From: Siphonodentalium dalli
Taxonomy: Eukaryota > Mollusca > Scaphopoda > Gadilida > Siphonodentaliidae
DNA length: 64,000 nt
Direction: 5' to 3'
Assembly (NCBI GenBank): GCA_032622095.1
Contig: CP136062.1
Coordinates: 38,440,918-38,504,917 of the forward strand
Positions 45,807 through 57,589 of this stretch are shown here, piece after piece (the first letter of the stretch is position 1; every line of letters begins with the position of its first letter). Below the pieces are notes generated by a model, which searched no databases, was not told the origin of the DNA, and saw only the letters and a list, made by a program, of their open reading frames with translations. The position numbers were made by a program, and so were the translations under genes.

Positions 45807-46791
45807 TTAAGGGCTTTGTGGACCCAATTTTTTCAAAATTTCCCAAAATTTTATAGAGTCCAAATAAAGAATTCTGTTCATGTATATTAGTAATAATAGA
45901 AACCATGCCCATTGATGAAACATTTTGAGAGTATACTTCATGGTGGATTATGTTAGAAATACAAAATGTGAACTTTATTGAGATTTGAAAAAATAACATT
46001 TACAGGCAATGGTCCAAGAAAAACAAAGTCCATATCTAAGAATCAAATATGGGAGTATGTACTGACCACTGTGATGAATGATGTAATACAAAACAATATT
46101 ATATTTCTTGAGTGTTCTTTGTTAAAATTACTTTGAACCGGTTGTTGACAAATGATATACTATCTTCATAATATGGTTGACTGAGTGGCAGCAGTTCATG
46201 GGACAACCTTTCATGGCTGATGTCCAGTCTAGTGTGAATGGCTTTTACCAGTTTCAACTTCCACATGAGTGATTACCCTGAGTGAGTGGTGACCTACTTA
46301 CTAGAATTAGTGTGGTGATCTGGTAGGGGTTTGGTTGAGGATTAGCATTATATTGTCAACAGAGTCCAGAGCAGTTACAATGGTCAGCTGTTAACCAGTG
46401 CCTGCTACCACCCACATAGCTAATATTTAAGCAAGTATATATCATTTGTCAACAACCGGTTCAAAGTAATTTTATAAAAAAACACTCAAGAAATTTTATT
46501 TGTTTGTGTATTACACCATTCATCACAGTGGTCGGTACATATTCCCATATTTGATTCTCAGATATGGACTTTGTTTTTATTGGGCCATTGCCTGTAAATT
46601 TTATTTTTTTAAATCTCAATAAAGTTCACATTTTGTATTTCTAACATAATCCACCATGAAGTATACTCTCAAAATGTTGCATCAATGGGCATGGTTTCTA
46701 TTATTACTAATATACATGAATATAATCCTTTGTTTGGACTCTATAAAATTTTTAGGAAATTTTGGAAAAATTGAGTCCACAAAGCCCTTAA
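45807..46791. mobile_element. Foldback element, arms of about 355 bp
   Basis: The arms 45807-46163 and 46438-46791 are long inverted repeats with moderate divergence (TTAAGGGCTTTGTGGAC against GTCCACAAAGCCCTTAA at the ends; GTTGTTGACAAATGATAT against ATATCATTTGTCAACAAC at the inner edge). The roughly 275 bp centre is unique. TTAA borders both ends. Open frames on each strand inside the arms are artefacts. A related element is at 50962-52282 and a loose arm at 46788-47040. Confidence 0.85.
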
Positions 46792-47040
46792 GGACTTTGC
46801 TAACCCAATTTTCCCCAAATTTGATGGAGTCACAATAAAGGTTTATGTTCACTTTTATTAGTAATCACAGTAACCAAACCCATGAATGCAACATTTTAAG
46901 AGTATAATTCATGGTGAAATATGTTAGAAATACTAAATGTGAAATTTATAGAGGTTTTTTAAATCAATTTTTGCGAACCCAAGATCAATAAACACAAAGT
47001 CCATATCGGAGAAATAAAATATGGCAATGTGTACTGAATA
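46788..47040 (+). mobile_element. Loose arm of the same foldback family
   Basis: Starts CTTAAGGACTTTGCTAACCC and matches the left arm of 45807-46791 and of 50962-52282 (CACAAAGTCCATATC near the end). It directly abuts the complete element and has no visible partner arm. Confidence 0.75.
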
Positions 47041-47745
47041 TTGCGAAGTAAATCCTGCTGATGAAATTTGATGGCTAAATGGCCCATGTTAGTTGAAACC
47101 CCATCTATAACATATTGCATGCATTATAGTATGCCATCAACCGACTATTGTGGTTATATAGCACATAGTTTTATTTCCCCAAATGAACAACCATATACAA
47201 ATTGTGATATTTTGAGGCAGTATTCTGCATCCTTCCTTTAGTATAAACATGTGTAGAATGAAACCCACGAATAGAATCGTATAAATTGTTACAAGCTCAA
47301 AGTGATTATACTAGGTACCACACTATTATATATAGACAAAAACAAGTATATGCACACTTTATATAGCTTAGCACTCTTATACCATAGCGCGAATACAGCG
47401 CGGATCGGATGCGCCTGTCTTATTTATTAAGCTGCGTTCACGTACATGTACATGCGTTTAACACATGCGTTTAAGCTATGCATGTTGCGTACACCTTTCA
47501 CATAAGTGCGTTGAACTATCCGTTAGCTTTGCGCATAACGCAAGCGTTTCACACCCATGTAAAGCATTTAGCTCCATTCGCTTGTTCAAAATGGATTCAT
47601 TTAGAGTCAATATCCCGAGCAACAGTTGTGGACCGAGAATACTTGGTCTAATTATATTGTAGAATAATCTAGTCTAATATGACAAAAGACACTTTACAAC
47701 GGCATCAACAGTTTTCTGTAACATTGTAGTTTACCCTAGTACGTA
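47041..47745. other. Non-coding stretch, no gene recognised
   Basis: Contains CCTTTCACATAAGTGCG at about 47491, which is inverted near 48275-48292 (TTATGTGAAAGG). This may mean that the palindrome cluster 47745-48140 sits inside an element of roughly 0.8-0.9 kb. Confidence 0.35.
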
Positions 47746-48140
47746 CTTTCCATGGTACCATGGTAGTACAATGGTTGTTATCACTTTGCCGTGGTAATAC
47801 CACGCGGGGTAGTATACCATACTACAATGCATGGTAGTACCAACTGTAACCAAAAGCATGGTGAAGTACTTTAGTACAATGCCATGGTATAGTGCATGGT
47901 ATATATAAATTTAACGTGGTTGTACCATGGTAGAATACCGTGGTAGTACTATACTGACATGGTAGTACAAAAATGCCATTGTAGTATCATGATAAGTAGG
48001 CCCCTACCCTAGTAGAGTTCCAATGAATCATGGCAGTACCATGGGAAATATAACTTATAGTACCATGTTAGTACGACACTACCATGATATTACCACGGTA
48101 TAGTACCATGATAGTACCATTGTAGTAACATGGTATTACG
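47745..48140. repeat. Cluster of ACCATGGTAGTAC palindromic words
   Basis: More than twenty variants of CATGGTAGTAC / GTACTACCATG / TACCATGGTA occur in about 400 bp, many forming overlapping palindromes (CCATGGTACCATGG at about 47751). There is no fixed period. Non-coding. Confidence 0.85.
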
Positions 48141-49420
48141 ATTGTGCTTTTATATGGGAGTCTTGATCTCGTCACATAAATTTGTGCATTTCTGGGCATC
48201 GCGCAATGCGTTCACACAACAATTTACTGATTGTTTAGTAAAGGTGTCTACTAAAATGAACGGACGTCTTTTTATGCAGTTATGTGAAAGGCCCAGTGCT
48301 GACTCTTTTGTTTAAAGGTACGGTTGGCCTTGGCGGTGGGTATCCTGTGAAATTATTTCCACCCGTCAAAAAACGCCACAAACAGAAAGAACAACAAAAT
48401 GTAGACAGACTTTGTCCGTATACAAATAAGAAATATCGCATAAACAGTATGTTATTGTCATATCTTTGACCATTGTTATGTAAACAAAAGCATAAAAAGT
48501 TACTTTTCTGGTGTTTGTTTATATTATGATGGTAAACATAAAGAGCGTTCTTTGTTGATGAATTCCCGAATAAAGAGCGTTTATGCCATTTTATGCAGCA
48601 TTTTGCTGTCTTCTGTAACACAATCAGGCTCTTGATTATGTAAAATATAGTAAATCATTATGATAACATGCTGTTTACGCGATGGTCCTGGTATATATGA
48701 ACGAAACTGTATGCATTTTAATGTTTTTCTGTATACGGTGATTGGAACAAATATAAATATTTTCGACAACTAAGGCCTCACGTGCCTTTAAACTAATGCG
48801 CCTTTCTAATATTGAAAACCGGTGTGCGTGTTATTAAACATGTTTGCTTAATTAACCTAAGTGCGTGTTCGAAATTGGTTGCACGAGTTCTTGCAGAAAT
48901 AATACTGGATTTCAAAATGCATACCGTATACATGCCTTTCATCTTGTTATAACATCTGGGTTCAACATATAAGTATGCTGAGATGCTAGCCTATTTGGAG
49001 ACAAATAACATACATTCAGAGAACAGCCGACAGGGTCTCGCCTAACGATTGAAATCGTAAATTTGGAAATTATTCAAGAAATAAGGTAATAAATTTCTTT
49101 TGTGACACGATTAATACATTGTTTCGACAATGGATTACTTCTTCCCATTGATGGTTCATACTCACACCTGTTTTATTTAATCTGATATGGATATTATCAT
49201 TGTTTTGTTTCATACTCACCGATTTTGTGCAGTAGCTTCGACGTGAAAATAAAAAAAAATGACCGCTGTACTTAGTTCGCGTAACCGTAGATCGAGTTCA
49301 CGGATCTCCAGTGTGATAATGTTGGTGTATTTATTTTTGAATTTTATAATGATTTTTTAAATGTAGGTCAAGTGATGTAATTCCAGAAAAAAAATCTAAT
49401 ATATATATTTATTGCAAAAT
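48141..49420. other. Non-coding stretch, no gene recognised
   Basis: Overlapping short open frames on both strands around 48280-48770 show no recognisable domain. No repeat was resolved. Confidence 0.35.
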
Positions 49421-49424
49421 TTTA

Positions 49425-49580
49425 TAATTTACCAAGCGGACCCGCCAGATAAATACCTGTTTCCAATACCATATCAATTCACACCCAAACGTATGTGCAA
49501 CTCTGTAACTTTTGCTCCGCAGATTGTCGTGGAAATCGCCATTCAAAATTGTTCACTTGACCTCCCTCTTAATTTAAAAG
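49425..49580 (-). repeat. Right member of the 160 bp inverted pair
   Basis: Inverted partner of 45418-45575. The open frame at 49412-49633 (+) runs through it and is not credible as a gene. Confidence 0.75.
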
Positions 49581-49769
49581 AAAGGTATTGTCAGCCTCTC
49601 ACATCTATGTTAAAATACATTGCTGTCGATTAATAATTTCTGAAATTCTACATACAATGAAGACGGTGATCTGATAAAATCAAGGTCTTTTGCCAGATCC
49701 AGAGAAATTCTTTATTGAAAATCTCTGCCATTTTGGCTGGATTTATGCAAAACGTGCATCTCCCCTTAA

Positions 49770-50225
49770 CCCTTTACCCAACAAAACGGCCCAAAACGCC
49801 CAAATAAAGCTTCAACAACCTAAAATATCTTGGGTATGTCTCAATAGAACCATAAAAATATGGATATCATTGGAACCGGTTCATTGACCACATTGTGATG
49901 GTTACAGTTATGCCCTGTGCCAATGCATTCTCTTATATATGCGAGTCGACCATATGTCGCCTCGCATATATAAGAGAATGCATTGGCCTAAAAAATTCTT
50001 TTTTTTAACACTTTTTACCATTTTTTCTTACATTCTTTAACAATTTTATAATTTTTTCTTACATTTTTTAACAATTTTTATAATATTTTCTACATTCTTT
50101 GACAATTTTATCATTTTTAATATGTGTTAAGCCAATGCATTCTCTTATATATGCGAGGCGTCCTATGGTCGACTCGCATATATAATAGAATGCACTGGCA
50201 CAGGGCCGTTCTGTTGGGTAAAGGG
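49770..50225 (+). mobile_element. piggyBac-like MITE with two internal 69 bp palindromes
   Basis: The left end CCCTTTACCCAACAAAACGG and the right end CCGTTCTGTTGGGTAAAGGG are inverted repeats, and TTAA lies directly outside both (49766-49769 and 50226-50229). A TTAA target with CCCTTT ends is the signature of piggyBac elements. The 456 bp body holds two copies of a 69 bp near-perfect palindrome (49919-49987 and 50131-50199) separated by a T-rich spacer. No transposase is encoded, so it would need one in trans. The open frame at 49690-49887 runs across the left end and is not credible. Confidence 0.88.
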
Positions 50226-50253
50226 TTAATATCTCTGTGGAACATCACGCTCT

Positions 50254-50281
50254 CGCTGTAGGGGGGGGGGGGGGGGGGGGG
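50254..50281 (+). repeat. Poly-G run
   Basis: About 20 consecutive G residues (50261-50280). Other G runs occur at 16735, 36290, 38995, 40073 and 50870. The length is likely to be unreliable in any assembly. Confidence 0.85.
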
Positions 50282-50726
50282 TATAAAATGATTCCCAGAA
50301 ATGACGCAGAATAAGCCTCCACGAAAGTAAACGCATTACATATGCTTTTTCTTGCATGTTCGTGATCAACTGGTGTCAATCTAGCTGGGTAAAAATGATT
50401 GGAGTGACCTGTAGGCTTCAATTCATTGAATTTGACCAAAACGTTAACACTGTCGCCTATGGGAAACCATTTAGTTCAGCGATTCCTATAAGAAAAATTT
50501 GAATTTTACGAAATTTCACGTTTCGCCATGTTAAGTTGTTAATTTCATATTTTTTTATATTCAAATGATAATGGCGAAATGTTCGACAGATTTAAAGAAC
50601 ACAAAAACAGTAGATAGTAAAGACAGTGATAAATCTGGGAATTTTGTATGGGCAGTAAGTACCATGAGAGGGGTCTGGGGTCTAAGAAAGGGCAAAGGTT
50701 AGCAGCACGCCAATTTTTTACCCTGT

Positions 50727-50795
50727 GCCAATGCATTCTCTTATATATGCGAGTCGACCATAGGTCGCCTCGCATATATAAGAGAATGCATTGGC
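50727..50795. mobile_element. Solo 69 bp palindrome
   Basis: Same palindrome as in the piggyBac-like MITEs (GCCAATGCATTCTC ... GAGAATGCATTGGC), flanked by CCCTGT on the left and CTAAGAATG on the right, but without the TTAACCC termini nearby. Frames on both strands run through it. Confidence 0.85.
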
Positions 50796-50961
50796 CTAAG
50801 AATGTTTTATCATTTTTTTATTATAAATGTTTCAGAAAATCCTCCTGTCGTGATCATGTTTATCAACTTGGGGGGGGGGTCTTAGAATGAAAATAGGTAC
50901 AAAAAAGGGGAACATCGCCGAGCACGCATACATTTTTAGCTCCTTTTAAAGGTTTTGAATT

Positions 50962-52282
50962 GTTAAGAGCTTTGCTAACCCATTTTCAACCCAAATTTGA
51001 AGGAGTGAAAATAAGGATTCTGTTCAATTTTATTAGTAATCACAGCAACCAAACCCATAGATGCACCATTTTAACAGTTAAAGTCATGATGGATTATCTT
51101 AGAAATACAAAATGTGAACTTTATAGATGTTTTAAAAAATATTTTTTTGTGCCCAAATCCAAGAAACACAATCAATTTCTAAGAAAAAAATATGGAAATG
51201 TGTACTAAATACTGTGAAGAACGATGAACAATAAAGTTATATTCATATTTACCAAGTGTTCTTTGACAAACTTAATTAAAACCAGCTGTTTACAAATGAT
51301 AGATTCACTTCCCAAACTTGGCTGACTGGGGAGCTGGAAGCAGTTGGTTAATTATTGACAGTGGTGAATTGATAATATAACTTATTAACCCTTTACCCAA
51401 ACAGAAGGGCCCTGTGCCAATGCATTCTCTTATATATGCGAGTCGACCATAGGTCGCCTCGCATATATAAGAGAATGCATTGGCTTAACACATTAAAAAT
51501 TATAAAATTGTTAAAGAATGTAAGAAAAAATGGTAAACAAAGATTATTTTTTTAGGCCAATGCATTCTCTTATATATGCGAGGCGACCTATGGTCGACTC
51601 GCATATATAAGAGAATGCATTGGCACAGGGCATAACTATAACCATCACAATGTGGTCAATGAGCCGGTTCCAATGATATCCATATTTGTATGGTTTTATT
51701 GAGACAGACCCAAGATATTTTAGGCTGTTGAAGCTTTATTTGGCCTGTTTTGGCCGGTTTGTTGGGTAAAGGGTTAAGCTTCAATTTTTCACACCACCCT
51801 GTAGCCACTAAATAGGTCACCAATCATGGAATAATCCCTTACAGTCCAGTGGCCACACAGGCTGATAACAATCCCAGCGACACTGGACACAAGGTGACCC
51901 GTAATCCACCCATCAAGTGTCACCTTATGGACATAATTACTGAGAAAGTAAATCTACCATTTGTAAATAAGTGGTTCTGAGTAACTTTTTCAAAGAGCGT
52001 TTGGTAAATATGAATATATTTTTATTGTTCATCATTCTTCAGTGTTCAGTACACATTCCCATATTATTTTCTTAGATATGGACTTTGTGTTTGTTGGATT
52101 TGGGTTCGAAAAAATATATTTTAAAAACCCCTATAAATTTCACATATAGTCTTTCCAACATAATCCATCGTGGTATTCTACATCAATGGGTTTGGTTACT
52201 GTGATTTTGTAATAAAAGTGAACATAATCGTTTATTTTGACTCCATCAAAATTTTGGGAAATTGGGGTAGCAATGTCCTTAA
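50962..52282. mobile_element. Foldback element interrupted by a piggyBac-like MITE
   Basis: The left arm (50962-51300) and the right arm (about 51955-52282) are inverted and related to the element at 45807-46791. The ends are TTAAGAGCTTTGC and GCAATGTCCTTAA. The 385 bp MITE at 51389-51773 sits in the unique centre. Removing it would give an element close in size to its relative, so the MITE came later. Confidence 0.75.
51389..51773 (-). mobile_element. Second piggyBac-like MITE with two palindromes
   Basis: The left end CCCTTTACCCAAACAGAAGG and the right end CCGGTTTGTTGGGTAAAGGG are flanked by TTAA (51385-51388 and 51774-51777). Palindromes occupy 51416-51484 and 51556-51624. Its right part (CACAGGGCATAACTATAACC to TGTTGGGTAAAGGG) is the reverse complement of the left part of 49770-50225, so the two elements are inverted relative to each other. 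The copy is 385 bp because its spacer and one flank are shorter. Confidence 0.88.
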
Positions 52283-52429
52283 AAGGGGATAATGATCTAG
52301 TTTGTTTTCATTTGATATGAATGATCTTCAACTCGTCATGTTGGATAAGATTTCCTGAAACTTGTTTGATAAGTTTGATTCACAACTCGTCTACGAATCG
52401 TTGTGAATCAAATTTATCCAACACTGCAT

Positions 52430-52760
52430 GAAAACTGGAATTTATTCATTGCATAAATTCCGGATAAATGTGCATAAATCCGGATAAATCAGAAATTTAT
52501 TCACTGAATAAATGTGCATAAATCCGGAAATTTATGCACATTTATTCACAATTTATTCATGAATAAAGGCCGACATTTATACACAATTTATTCACTGAAT
52601 AAACCCACGTTTATTCAGCAGAATAAACTCGGCATTTATTCGTACGTTTATGCACATTTATTATCGACCTGTTTATGCATAAATGCGAAATTTATTCACT
52701 GAATAAAGCTGCATAAATATATAGGGCTACATTTATTCTGGTTATATACTCCAGTGTATG
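52430..52760. repeat. Cluster of TTTATTCACTGAATAAA palindromic words
   Basis: AATTTATTCACTGAATAAA and TGCATAAATCCGGATAAAT-type words alternate about a dozen times without a strict period. The open frame at 52514-52702 is made of these words. AT-rich and non-coding. Confidence 0.85.
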
Positions 52761-53161
52761 CACATTTATACCCCGTATAAATTATTTGGATTTGAACATA
52801 TATATCCATATATATTTGTGAAATCTACTTTATGGTGACATTTGGCTTGTAACCAGCATATAAGGCGAAACGGGTGTGTATATCTAACTATACATATACG
52901 CATGTGTCGCCCTGATTATGGTATCTCCATGTGTAGTAATTTGCCAACAAAATGCTGCCCTATTGTTGGTTATACCAGTCACAAATATAATATGAACTAC
53001 TTGGACATGGCACTTTGTGTCATAGTTGTATCTTGCCGTCATCAATTTTCGTAGTCTCGGTAATGAAGAATAAAAATTAAATAATTAAGTGATCGCATGG
53101 GAAATAAGTATAAACGATAAAATATTAAAACTAAAATAAGAAAAAAAATTTCTGCTGAAGA

Positions 53162-53840
53162 GTGATATCGCCCTTCAAGGAACAATTTTTTTTACGGGAT
53201 TCAAAATTGTGTAACATCATGGATTTATTGTACATTGAATTTTTATGCGATATGACAAAGCGTGATATCACCCTTTCATCGCCACAATTTTACTCGATTC
53301 AAACTTCAAAACGGGATTACATCATGGACTTACTGTACAATGGATTTATATGTGATATGGCAAAGGGTGATATTGCCCTTCCATTACCATAATTTTACGC
53401 GATTCTAACTTCAAGACCGGATTACATCACGGATATATTGTACAATGAATTTATATGTGAACTGGCAAAGGGTGATATCACCCTTCCATGATCACTATTT
53501 TACGCGATTCTAACTTCAAAACGGGATTACATCATGAATATATTGTACAATGAATTTATATGTGAACTGGCAAAGGGTGATATCACCCTTCCATGATCAC
53601 TATTTTACGCGATTCTAACTTCAAAACGGGATTAGATCACGGATATATTGTAGAATGAATTTATATGTGAACTGGCAAAGGGTGATATGTCCCTTCCATG
53701 ATCACTATTTTGCGCGATTAAAACTTCAAAACGGGATTACATCATGGATATATTGTACAATGGATGTATATGTGATGCTAGCAAATGATATCACCCTAAC
53801 ATGACCACAATTGCAATTTTACGCGATTAAACTGATGCGA
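53162..53840 (+). repeat. 105 bp satellite, about six units
   Basis: GTGATATCACCCTTCCATG-type starts fall at 53162, 53262, 53367, 53472, 53577 and 53682, and a partial one lies at about 53786, giving a period of 100-105 bp. Each unit contains TTTTACGCGATTCTAACTTC and ACGGGATTACATCATGGATA. The middle units are most alike; the edges drift, as expected for unequal exchange. Confidence 0.92.
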
Positions 53841-54748
53841 ATTGATGAAAGAATGAATCTGCAACTTAAATTGTGAAATAGCTTTATTTCATATTCACAT
53901 ATATTTTAACTTACCCTTGGTAAAATTTATAATTAGAAAAGGAATTTAAAAACTGAAATGATGTGGAGATCATTTTCTAACCCAAGCATTTACCCCCATT
54001 GCAGACGATGCCTTAGTTTAGACAGAACATGCGAAAACAAACGTATTTGTATATACATAATCCATATAAATACTTGCCTCATGCAGCTAATAGTTCGCAT
54101 TTCTCGTGGAACACGTCTGCGCTGTAGCAGTGTTGAGAGGAAAAGAAAGCTATCTCAAACGCTTGCTTCTGTTATCTGATACAGTTCTCGCATATGTATG
54201 CTTGCTGGCGACATATGGTAATAATTAAATTATGGGCTCAGAATGAAACCGGCGGCCAGTTGCAGAAATAAGCAAAATTAATGCACGACATCTATAAGTT
54301 ATTCGTTATATGTACATCGCCGGGCCAACATTAAGATTCTCGATTTATTTAGTATGATACCTGATTTGGTATAACTGAATGCCTGCATTATGAGAGCGGT
54401 ACATTATCTGTAGGGCGTTTTGTCAGGATACCTGATGTAAAATATATTCAGCCATGGGCCTTTTGTGGGTAAATGTTGTCAGAATGTCATTTGACTCAAT
54501 GGTGTTAAAATGACATCAAATGTTTACCACATTGCTATAAATGTTCACTGGCGACATAATAGCTCTACCGACCCCGGCACTGTTCCAAGAAAGGCGAATT
54601 TAATATGCATAAATGCATGCATACATTCAGGGTCCTAAATTTATGCAACATTTATATTTTATAAATCTTCATGCAGTGCAACTAGTTTCATAAAATATTA
54701 TATCCCAACATAACGAGTTGGAGATCCGCTATGTATAATATATCAATC
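53841..54748. other. Junction region before duplicate copy B, no gene recognised
   Basis: An open frame at 53958-54179 (+) has no recognisable domain. The sequence up to 54748 has no match in the window's left part because copy A begins at base 1; its equivalent, if any, lies upstream of the window. Confidence 0.4.
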
Positions 54749-55712
54749 AAAGACATATTATGGACTTGTTCGGGTGCATGCAACTGTAAGTTAGTACTCA
54801 GGCGCTATGCCAACTGGAGGAATGCGTCATTCTACTAACATCACCGAAAATGTCAAGCAAATCGACCTCACGACTCCATGGAAAACATCGTCTCAAATAC
54901 GTTCAATTGTAAATACACAGTTAGAAAAAATACCGTCGTTTCAACGGTCTGAGACCGCGCACTATCGCTGCCAACATTTGACCGTTAAACATACGGTCAG
55001 ACCGTAGCATGTTCCACGGTATAAAACCGTTTAAGTAACGGGCAGACCGTAACCAATAACTGTCAGACCAATGGTATTTTTCATGGGTCAACACCAATTG
55101 TTTGCTCTTAATTTGCTAATTTACCATATAATTAGCCAGGTTCCCATGATGATAATATGATTCCCCGGTAGGCATTACGATTCATGTTTTTGAATGGTCG
55201 AAACTTGTATTATTCGTAACTGAAAAATACATCTTAGTTCTTATGTTACGATCATATTTTTGATGAAATGTAAATCCTCAATGCATAAAGTGATAGACAA
55301 TACTTATGAAACTTTGCAGTTTGCATAAAGCTTGTTATCTGCCTCGTAGAATTTAATCCGGAAAAGGCTGCGCACGCGTAATGTGTTCGCCTTTCACTAA
55401 CTACTGTTTAAATATGGCTGTAAATAAAAAACGTTACTAGTAATAGCTGATAAGCCAACCCATCACTATTCAGTTATGAGAAATACTAATTTCGACCATT
55501 CTAAAACATGAATTGGCATGCCCTTTTAAGCCATAAAAAGAACAAAGCTACATGTTTCACAGTTAAAACTCAAATGTATGTACATGTAAAAGTCAAATAT
55601 CTTAATGGCATACTTTTTGGTAACTTGTAAGGCGTGAAATTGTCCAGTCACTTGTAAACAGTTTTTGTTTTAGCAGGTGAATCCGTACATCATGGCAGTA
55701 CGGTACGAGTCT

Positions 55713-56197
55713 GAAGAAGTGGTATTTTTAGGCGCACCTTTATTGTGATATTGAGCGTGCTTAATTTAGAAAAGGCGTGATTATAGCACACTACCAAAAA
55801 TCTGCCGCGCTTATTATTGCAATATTGAACGCAAAATATTGCGATACTAAGCGCGCTAAATTTCATACAAACCCGATAGTGTTATATTTATATTAGATAA
55901 ATAATGTGCATATATTGTACATATAGTGTACATACCATATAGCATTTGCAACTATAATTATATACATATCTAAAACATTGTCTCTATTTAGACAATAAAC
56001 AATATAGAAGAAACAATAATTTGATTTAAATGTCGCAATTTTGAGCTCAAGATGTCGCAATATTAAGCGCAAAATATTGAGATATTAAGCGCAAACTATT
56101 GCAGTAATATCACAATCGACATGCTTATAAGCGGTTCCACTTGCTATATTTCGATATTGGGCGCGAAAATAGCGCGCTTAATATACCACTTCTTTTG
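55713..56197. mobile_element. Copy B of the GCGATATTAAGCGC MITE-like element
   Basis: Partner of 957-1441 with the same inverted AGAAGTGGTAT ends and internal words; only isolated substitutions differ (TTGTGATATTGAGC for TTGCGATATTGAGT). Confidence 0.5.
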
Positions 56198-57471
56198 ACT
56201 GGTACTGTATATCAATAACGGCTAGATGTGATTGGAACCTACAAGACAACAGCAGATTCCATAATAACTGTGCGCAATGACTTGGCGACAATGTTCTCCT
56301 GTTGTCGCGCATTTTCCATGACATTTTGGTATCACAACCACTTAGTATCAATGTCAGCCAAAGATGAACATGCAACCAATAATGTACTGCCGGTAAATTG
56401 TCGTAATAACTTGACGTTAACATGGCGAATGATGACAATGTCTCATGTCCACACGTTTCAATGACAATTCAGAACACTGTCAACATAATTGTCAACATTA
56501 TAATAGTAATACTGTAGCTGCTCGTTGAGTCGTTGTTATTATTGTCACTATTGGTTGACATCGAAGCTATTGTTAATTGTATCTGTATCCTCTTGTGTCA
56601 GTAAATGTGAGTGTTTTGATACTAAGTCACACACTGTCAATTTCAACATCACTCAGTCGAATGAAGTCAGACCCCCGATCGTGCCATGAATCGATTGCCA
56701 GAATGAATCCCTGCGCTCTAATTTAGTGGAAATTGTCAATGATTAAGCCGATTTTCGCAGAATTGAAATTTGTCCGGTTATCAAAGGAACCGAAATCAGA
56801 CCGTCTTAACTGTCCACAGTGGAAAAGGTAACAGTTTCCCAAAAACAATAATTTGCGATTAAATATGCAACGCCAAATACAAAATGGCGAAAAAAAGATC
56901 TTAAGGTAGTGCTAAAGCGGGAACTTAACCCCGGTGTGAATTACTTGCTCATCAATATACGTACCGACCCGATTCACACAGTGTGAATGCCGATAGTATA
57001 TACATATTAAATAACAGTAGAGTAAGATTCAGTCATACGCATGGAGTCATTGTCGTATATAATATGGTCGCCGATAAATATACTATTGAATTTTGACGCA
57101 ATGACTTTGAATCACGAAAATATTTAATTTAGACAATTTTCATGGGCACATAAAATAACGGTATGGGACCGTCAAACTGACGAAACGGCATGAGGCCGTC
57201 TATTATGACGGTCCGAAACCGTCGAACCGACAGTAATTTCTAAGTGTATTTACATCTCAATTCGGGGCACAACTATCGGAGATAAACAAACGAAAATATT
57301 TCGCAACCAGGAGTCATTGCATTTAATTGATATATAAGAATGACGGTGTATATGGTCAATGTTGATATAATATTTGTAAATAATAACTAATGTTGAGCAA
57401 GATTATGCTCCATTTCTATTTGATTACCCACAGCCGAGTGTTTCGCATCACTTTAAAACTACTTGGGGGGT

Positions 57472-57589
57472 CTCTATTTATGGTATGGTTTGTAATAAAT
57501 ATGTATTCTCTATTTAGGGTATGGTGTCCAATAAATATATATGCTCTATTCAGGGTATGGTGTGTAATAAATATGTATTCTCTATTTAG
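57472..57589 (+). repeat. Copy B of the 36 bp tandem repeat
   Basis: Same unit number and phase as 2713-2830. The preceding G run is one base shorter. Confidence 0.85.
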
